A DNA stretch of 11,871 nucleotides from CAYTNY01 sp964439215 (GTDB taxonomy: Bacteria; Oederibacteriota; PGYV01; CAYTNY01): the NCBI GenBank assembly GCA_964439215.1, contig CAYTNY010000068.1, positions 1-11,871 of the forward strand, in the 5' to 3' direction. The first letter of the stretch is position 1; each line of letters opens with the position of its first letter. Of this stretch, positions 8,574-11,871 are shown piece after piece. Under the pieces are notes generated by a model. That model saw nothing but the letters and a program-made list of their open reading frames with translations. It was not told where the DNA came from and searched no databases. The translations under genes and the position numbers were made by a program.

Positions 8574-9436
8574 AAATTTTTTCGCCCGCAAAGATAAATC
8601 TTGCGCTTGGAGTAACCGGAAAGGACCCTGAAGACGGTTATCACTATATTGAGTCTGTTTTTGATCCAATATCACTTTTTGATGTTATTGAGATTGCACC
8701 GTGTACGGGAAAGAGAATAATAATCAATGATGTGCTGAAAAAAACAGGGGTTAAAACCAAAGACAATATAATTTATAAAGCGATAAAACTTTTTTTTGAT
8801 GAAACCGGAATAAAAGCGGGGATTAATGTAAAGGTTTATAAACATATTCCGTGCGGTGCGGGAATGGGCGGGGGCAGCAGCAATGCCGCCGCTGTTTTGA
8901 AATCCTTAAATACAATGTTTAAAACGGGTTTTTCCCGGAAACAGCTCGCTTTTTTGGGGGGGCGGCTTGGTTCTGACGTGCCTTTTTTTATTTATTCAAA
9001 GCCTGCTCTGGTTACGGGAAAAGGCGGGAACATAAGTTTCATAAAACGAAAAAAAAGATTTTGGTATTGCGTGGTGCAAAACCGGGTAAGAATAAGCACC
9101 AAAAAAGCTTATAACTGGCTGGATCAAGAAATGATGTTGACAATGCCAGCATCATATACTAAACTTGTATTAAGGTATATGCAGCAGAGTGAAAAATTAC
9201 AGGGTAAAAAGAAGATTCTTTATAATGTATTTGAAAAACCGGTTTTTGAAAGATATAAGAGCCTTGCGGAGCTGAAAAAATTTCTTAAAGGTTTTAACTG
9301 TATTGACGCGCTAATGAGCGGCAGCGGATCGGCACTATATGCCGTATTTGAGGAAAAAAAAGAAGCGGAAATATGCTTTAACGGCGTGCGGGCAAAATAT
9401 CCAAAAAGCTTTGCGGCCGTAGCTCAATCATTTTAA
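8570..9436 (+). CDS. ispE: 4-diphosphocytidyl-2-C-methyl-D-erythritol kinase IspE
   Basis: IspE phosphorylates CDP-methylerythritol with ATP in the non-mevalonate (MEP) isoprenoid pathway, in the cytoplasm. The 288-residue GHMP kinase has PAKINL (6-11) with the catalytic Lys8, DGYH (22-25) and the glycine-rich ATP loop GAGMGGGSSNAA (96-107). It also has GSDVPFF (134-140) with the catalytic Asp136, and the C-terminal GHMP motif MSGSGSALYAVF (249-260). Length and motifs match the family, so it should be active. Its ATG overlaps the TPR gene stop as ATGA, which indicates translational coupling. It implies that this organism makes isoprenoids by the MEP route. Confidence 0.96.
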   Translation: MKIFSPAKINLALGVTGKDPEDGYHYIESVFDPISLFDVIEIAPCTGKRIIINDVLKKTGVKTKDNIIYKAIKLFFDETGIKAGINVKVYKHIPCGAGMGGGSSNAAAVLKSLNTMFKTGFSRKQLAFLGGRLGSDVPFFIYSKPALVTGKGGNISFIKRKKRFWYCVVQNRVRISTKKAYNWLDQEMMLTMPASYTKLVLRYMQQSEKLQGKKKILYNVFEKPVFERYKSLAELKKFLKGFNCIDALMSGSGSALYAVFEEKKEAEICFNGVRAKYPKSFAAVAQSF

Positions 9437-9463
9437 TTAAAAAAGGAAGGAGGGAAGCTGGAG

Positions 9464-9757
9464 ATGATGAACATCACAGAAGTAAAGATCTTCCCAAGAG
9501 CTGCGGTTGAAAGTGAAGAGCAGAGGCTGAAAGCTTATGCAAGCATCACTTTTGATCAGGCATTTGTTGTAAGGGGGCTGAAAGTTATTGAAGGCAAAAA
9601 CGGGCTGTTCGTTGTAATGCCCAGCAGACGACTGTCAGACGGAACGTTTAAGGATATAGCACATCCTTTAAATAACGAGACCCGCGGACAGATCGAAAAA
9701 ATTGTTTTGAATAAGTTTTACGAAGCAATGCCTGAAAGCGAAGACAGAGCTCAGTAA
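9464..9757 (+). CDS. spoVG: SpoVG family regulator
   Basis: SpoVG is a small site-specific DNA/RNA-binding protein, first described in Bacillus sporulation but present in many non-sporulating bacteria, where it modulates diverse genes. The 97-residue product shows the family signature VVRGLKVIEGKNGLFVVMPS (35-54) followed by RRLSDGTFKDIAHPLN (55-70), and has normal length. A strong purine-rich site, AAGGAGGG (9447-9454), lies about 9 nt upstream of the ATG. A second ATG directly follows and could be used instead. It sits 27 nt after ispE and ends the operon just before a terminator. Proximity of spoVG to ispE is also known in Firmicutes. The regulatory targets here are unknown, and sporulation should not be inferred from this gene. 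Confidence 0.95.
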   Translation: MMNITEVKIFPRAAVESEEQRLKAYASITFDQAFVVRGLKVIEGKNGLFVVMPSRRLSDGTFKDIAHPLNNETRGQIEKIVLNKFYEAMPESEDRAQ

Positions 9758-9777
9758 ATTCTGTCAGAATTTTTTAT

Positions 9778-9811
9778 AAAAATACCTTCGGAGAATGCCG
9801 AGGGTATTTTT
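9778..9811 (+). terminator. intrinsic terminator after spoVG
   Basis: AAAAATACCTTCGG (9778-9791) pairs with CCGAGGGTATTTTT (9798-9811) around the loop AGAATG, with a single G-T pair in 14. The A-rich 5' arm and T-rich 3' arm make it a good Rho-independent terminator, and being nearly symmetric it could work in both directions. It separates the protein-coding operon from the tRNA gene. Confidence 0.85.
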
Positions 9812-9846
9812 ATGTCCGCATAAAGACCGTGATAATAATCTTAAGC

Positions 9847-9922
9847 TGGCCGGTAGTTCAATTGGTAGAGCACCGGGTTTTGGTCTCGGTTGTTGTAGGT
9901 TCGAGCCCTACCCGGCCAGCCA
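9847..9922 (+). tRNA. tRNA-Gln (anticodon UUG), CCA encoded
   Basis: A full cloverleaf can be drawn. The acceptor stem is TGGCCGG (9847-9853) with CCGGCCA (9912-9918), the discriminator is G9919 and CCA is encoded at 9920-9922. The D-stem is GTTC/GAGC. The anticodon stem CCGGG/CTCGG encloses the loop TTTTGGT, giving anticodon TTG (9880-9882) for Gln codon CAA. The T-arm contains GGTTCGAGCCC. A U1-A72 pair with G73 is the usual glutamine identity pattern. A weak -10-like GATAAT (9831-9836) lies just upstream with no clear -35. Placement downstream of ispE matches a widely conserved order. No intron is present. Confidence 0.97.
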
Positions 9923-9930
9923 TAAACTGC

Positions 9931-9983
9931 CTGCTTCCGCCTTCGCTGAAGCTGCGGCGTACAGGCCGCGCGGGTACGGCGTG
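9931..9983. repeat. GC-rich imperfect inverted repeat downstream of tRNA-Gln
   Basis: Just after the tRNA there is a strikingly GC-rich segment of about 50 nt in an AT-richer intergenic region. CGCC (9938-9941) pairs with GGCG (9956-9959) and the inner GCT with AGC, separated by a small internal loop. Alternatively GCTTC (9933-9937) pairs with GAAGC (9948-9952). GTAC occurs twice (9959-9962 and 9974-9977). It resembles short dispersed palindromes of the CCGCCTTCGC...GGCG type that I recall from uncultured bacterial genomes. Copy number cannot be seen from this window. Confidence 0.45.
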
Positions 9984-10004
9984 CATCATTAAGAGTACAT
10001 GGTT

Positions 10005-10018
10005 TATGGCGCGCCATA
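10005..10018. repeat. perfect 14-bp palindrome TATGGCGCGCCATA
   Basis: A perfect dyad lies between the tRNA and the OmpA-like gene. It has no loop, so it looks more like a dimeric protein-binding site or chance than an RNA hairpin. It lies about 90 nt upstream of the predicted -10 of the OmpA-like gene. Function is unknown. Confidence 0.35.
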
Positions 10019-10070
10019 TTTAGAGAAACGCAGAGTATCTATGACATATGTTTTGTCAGATTCCAAAAGC

Positions 10071-10095
10071 AAGCATCCTTGACGGGTGTTTTTTT
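10071..10095 (+). terminator. putative intrinsic terminator downstream of tRNA-Gln
   Basis: AAGCATCC (10071-10078) can pair with GGGTGTTT (10084-10091) around the loop TTGAC, using two G-T pairs. The T-run spans 10089-10095. It is weaker than the spoVG terminator but well placed to end the tRNA transcript before the OmpA-like gene. Confidence 0.6.
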
Positions 10096-10108
10096 ATTTA
10101 GTGATATA

Positions 10109-10117
10109 TGTTAAAAT
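10109..10117 (+). promoter_or_regulatory. extended -10 promoter for the OmpA-like gene
   Basis: TGTTAAAAT fits the extended -10 pattern TGnTAAAAT. There is no good -35 (the spaced position is T-rich, from the preceding terminator tail), which extended -10 promoters tolerate. Transcription would start near 10124, about 40 nt before the ATG at 10164. The call rests on a short match only. Confidence 0.4.
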
Positions 10118-10163
10118 TAATTATTAATCCGGGAAAAAGATAAAAATGAAAGGGGGATTCAGA

Positions 10164-11132
10164 ATGGCAGTAAAAAAACGGGTTTTTATGATGTTTGGTG
10201 CTGTTTTTGTTTTGCTTTGGGCTTCGTATATCAGTGCGGATATAAAAGGGAGTTCAGACCATCCGATAATTGAAAGGTATCCTGAATCAGAAATAATGTA
10301 TTATGTACAGCGGGATTACGATGAATACCGGCTGCTTGCAGGGAAAAAAGAAGGGGATGAGTCTTTTGAATTTATGAATATTGAAGGCAAAGTAACACAG
10401 ATAACGTACAGGGCGCCGAAGGGCAGATCAACTTTGGAGATTTTCCGCAATTATGAGTCAGCGCTTAAACAAGCGGGTTTTACATTTATCACGCAGGGCG
10501 CAAAATCGGATTTTGGAAGTAAATGGCTGCGGGATTTTGCGGATGCCGCATCACGCGCGCCGAAAGATACAATCGGCGCGGATTTAAGCGCCAGGCTTAA
10601 AGGGGCTGATTACCGTTATCTTGCGGCTAAACAGAAAAGAGCGCAGGGTGATGTATATGCCGTTGTCTGTGCGGCTCTCGGCTGGTTTCAGAAGTTCCCG
10701 ATAGTGCAGGTTGATATAATCGAGGAAAAAGCAATGGATATAGGGCTTATAAAGGCTGATGCGGACGCGCTTGAAAGGGAAATTGAAAGAACAGGCACAG
10801 CTCCTGTCTATGACATCTATTTTGACCGGGGAAAAGCAGAGGTAAAACCTGAGTCTGAAGACGCTTTCAGCGAAACAGCAAAACTGCTGAAAAAAAATCC
10901 CGGGCTGAAACTTTATATAACGGGGCACACGGATAATACGGGTTCTTTTGATTTCAATATGGAGCTTTCAAAGGCACGCGCCGCAGCTGTCGTGAAAAAA
11001 CTGGCAACGGATTATAATATTGACAATGACAGGCTTTATCCTGTCGGCGTCGGCCCCGTGTCTCCTGTTTTGTCAAACAGAACCCCTGAAGGCAGGGCAA
11101 AGAACCGCCGTGTGGAGCTTGTGGAGAGATAG
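10164..11132 (+). CDS. exported protein with OmpA-like C-terminal peptidoglycan-binding domain
   Basis: A probable periplasmic or outer-membrane-associated cell-wall anchor of 322 residues. An n-region KKR (4-6), a hydrophobic stretch (7-20) and the site ISA|D (after residue 25) form a Sec signal peptide. Residues about 30-190 look like the DUF4892-type domain often fused to OmpA in Gram-negatives (DHPIIERYPES at 32-42; GKVTQITYRAPKGRS at 75-89); this identification is from memory. The OmpA-like domain spans about 214-322 and retains GHTDNTG (254-260) and the LSKARA helix. Asp257 and Arg272 match the pair that binds diaminopimelate in the family. The start was chosen at 10164 because AGGGGGA (10151-10157) lies 6 nt upstream; an ATG at 10146 would place this site inside the gene. 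It ends with TAG, 3 nt from the stop of a convergent gene. Confidence 0.88.
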   Translation: MAVKKRVFMMFGAVFVLLWASYISADIKGSSDHPIIERYPESEIMYYVQRDYDEYRLLAGKKEGDESFEFMNIEGKVTQITYRAPKGRSTLEIFRNYESALKQAGFTFITQGAKSDFGSKWLRDFADAASRAPKDTIGADLSARLKGADYRYLAAKQKRAQGDVYAVVCAALGWFQKFPIVQVDIIEEKAMDIGLIKADADALEREIERTGTAPVYDIYFDRGKAEVKPESEDAFSETAKLLKKNPGLKLYITGHTDNTGSFDFNMELSKARAAAVVKKLATDYNIDNDRLYPVGVGPVSPVLSNRTPEGRAKNRRVELVER

Positions 11133-11135
11133 CGT

Positions 11136-11639
11136 TTAATTCTGAGAATACTTTACTATGGGCCCGCCAAATCCGACGCCATAAATATAGCCGTTTTCAC
11201 CGGCCGTGATGCTCCATGGATCATAGTCCGCGGCCCATTCTTGTATTGGGCCCCCGCCGGAGCTGTATTTGACTATTCTGTTATTTGCTGTATCGCATAC
11301 GAGAATATTTCCGGCGTTGTCTAAGGCAAGCCCCCGGGGAGTACAGTCGGGAGGCCAGTGAATATATGCGGGCAAAACGGGAACAAAGCCGCCCTATTCT
11401 AAAAGATAGTTTCCGGAAGTGTCAAAATTCTGAACTCGGTTATTTCCTGTATCCGTAACATAAACAAAGTTATTTATTTCATCTACGGCAACATCTGTAG
11501 AAAAATTGAATTGTCCGTTTCCGCTGCCTGATTCTGTGCATGATACGCCGGCCCATGCACTCAGCGGGATGCCGTTTGAATCAAATTTAAGCATGCGGCT
11601 GTTACCCATGTCAGCAACAAAAATATCACCTAAGGAGAG
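11136..11639 (-). pseudogene. decayed NHL-repeat (beta-propeller) gene fragment
   Basis: On the minus strand, one reading frame from about 11639 to the TAA at 11136-11138 encodes consecutive NHL-type repeats. Examples are GDIFVADMGNSRMLKFDSNG, then FVYVTDTGNNRVQNFD, then GNILVCDTANNRIVKYS, then a weaker GYIYGVGFGGPIVKYS. NHL repeats build extracytoplasmic or scaffold beta-propellers, usually with six blades; only about 3.5 remain. The frame is broken by an in-frame TAG (11394-11396) directly after NYLLE, but continues cleanly in the same frame as GGFVPVLPAYIHWPPD. Upstream, repeat homology stops near 11631 and the frame closes at 11670-11672, with no start or signal peptide. The gene therefore lacks its 5' end and has a nonsense codon. 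A sequencing error at the TAG would rescue only that defect. Confidence 0.75.
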
Positions 11640-11657
11640 GGAATTAGTATGCCCTCC
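11633..11657. repeat. REP-like palindrome, copy 1 (degenerate)
   Basis: AGGAGAGGG (11633-11641) and TGCCCTCC (11650-11657) form an imperfect inverted repeat. Both arms match copy 2 in the same order and orientation (8 of 9 and 8 of 8 bases), with a different loop. It begins where the NHL homology stops, suggesting that it marks the breakpoint. Confidence 0.45.
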
Positions 11658-11753
11658 ACCAGGGGGATTTTATAGAGAGGGTTAAGCAGCGGCTGAACAC
11701 TTAAGAATATACTTCAATGCCCAAACAGGAGATGCGTGCAACAGCCGTTTTTT
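11658..11753. other. noncoding spacer between the two REP-like palindromes
   Basis: This stretch of about 100 nt lies between the repeat copies. I see no long frame, ribosome-binding site or known motif. GGGGG followed by ATTTT (11662-11671) and a T6 run (11748-11753) are the only conspicuous features. It may be part of a small composite repeat together with its flanks. Confidence 0.35.
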
Positions 11754-11779
11754 GTAGGGGAGGGCCCATGTGCCCTCCC
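11754..11779. repeat. REP-like palindrome, copy 2
   Basis: GTAGGGGAGGGC (11754-11765) is followed by GCCCTCCC (11772-11779). The 8-bp arms GGGAGGGC and GCCCTCCC pair perfectly around a 6-nt loop. The GTAGGGG lead-in plus palindrome has the look of dispersed repetitive extragenic palindromes recalled from many environmental bacteria. Genome copy number is unseen. Confidence 0.55.
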
Positions 11780-11871
11780 GGAACGCGAATACATTTTAAA
11801 CGGGCTCACGGGTTTTAATCTTGCAGTATGCCTGCGGCAGTTAATTCTTTTAAAAACTGCGCGCCCTAAAG
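11780..11871. other. noncoding window end with a weak stem-loop
   Basis: No gene is evident. GCAGTT (11837-11842) and AACTGC (11855-11860) could pair around a 12-nt AT-rich loop, and CGGG occurs twice close together (11801-11804 and 11809-11812). A minus-strand frame open to the window edge runs through the palindrome and shows no recognisable protein, so I treat this as intergenic. Confidence 0.35.

Noticed and set aside
9464..9757. SpoVG as evidence for sporulation
   Set aside because: SpoVG is common in non-spore-formers, and LptD and OmpA-type proteins point to a diderm; no other sporulation gene is present.
9795..10023. Two overlapping + strand open frames of about 65 codons (9795-9992, 9829-10023)
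   Set aside because: They run straight through the tRNA-Gln gene and GC-rich repeat, lack ribosome-binding sites and show no protein-like pattern.
10146..10163. ATG at 10146 as start of the OmpA-like gene
   Set aside because: It would add a non-typical MKGGFR and bury the clear Shine-Dalgarno (10151-10157) inside the coding sequence; the ATG at 10164 fits better.
11394..11396. TAG recoding (reassigned or suppressed stop) in the NHL frame
   Set aside because: The OmpA-like gene uses TAG as its natural end, the only tRNA here reads CAA (not UAG), and the same NHL gene is also 5'-truncated, so decay is simpler.
11714..11869. Minus-strand frame open to the right window edge (about 51 codons)
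   Set aside because: It passes through the REP-like palindrome, has no recognisable domain and a composition unlike the other genes; probably chance.
1..11871. CRISPR array, transposase, phage or toxin-antitoxin genes
   Set aside because: No regularly spaced repeats, no transposase or integrase motifs, and no small paired genes of that kind were found on either strand.

Overview
The window comes from a diderm (outer-membrane) bacterium of moderate GC content, judged by eye at about 40-45%. It encodes an LptD-type outer-membrane LPS-assembly protein, a probable TPR lipoprotein and an OmpA-type peptidoglycan-binding protein. SpoVG sits next to ispE, an order familiar from Firmicutes and from several uncultured or deep-branching diderm lineages. 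I cannot name the phylum from sequence alone.

Region 1 (1-5494, + strand): a strong sigma70-type promoter (20-48) reads into an orphan MalK/UgpC-type ABC ATPase, then lptD, then recG. lptD and recG share one base (TGATG). The lptD start is odd: it is a GTG with no well-placed Shine-Dalgarno, just after a small hairpin. A better-looking ATG lies 4 nt downstream, out of frame, and would be joined to the lptD frame by slippage on an A9 tract.

Region 2 (5477-9811, + strand): a promoter straddling the recG stop codon probably drives a compact operon. In order it encodes a metallo-beta-lactamase-fold hydrolase, a small single-domain cyclic-nucleotide-binding (CNB) protein, a probable lipoprotein of about 15 TPR units, IspE (isoprenoid biosynthesis) and SpoVG (nucleic-acid-binding regulator). 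It closes with a clear intrinsic terminator. The hydrolase-CNB pair could be a nucleotide-signalling module, but that is inference. The TPR protein-ispE-tRNA-Gln order recalls a conserved neighbourhood in Proteobacteria, where prs normally follows the tRNA.

Region 3 (9812-10163): tRNA-Gln(UUG) with encoded CCA, then a GC-rich imperfect inverted repeat, a perfect 14-bp palindrome, a second terminator-like hairpin and an extended -10 promoter. The usual prs/rplY genes are absent here.

Region 4 (10164-11871): an exported protein with an OmpA-like C-terminal domain (+), then a convergent, decayed NHL-repeat gene (-) whose stop lies 3 nt from the ompA-like stop. The NHL remnant has an in-frame TAG and lacks its 5' end. 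The break coincides with the first of two related palindromic (REP-like) repeats in the final noncoding stretch. I see no CRISPR array, transposase, prophage or recognisable defence system. The most unusual material is the decayed, repeat-associated right end and the lptD start region.
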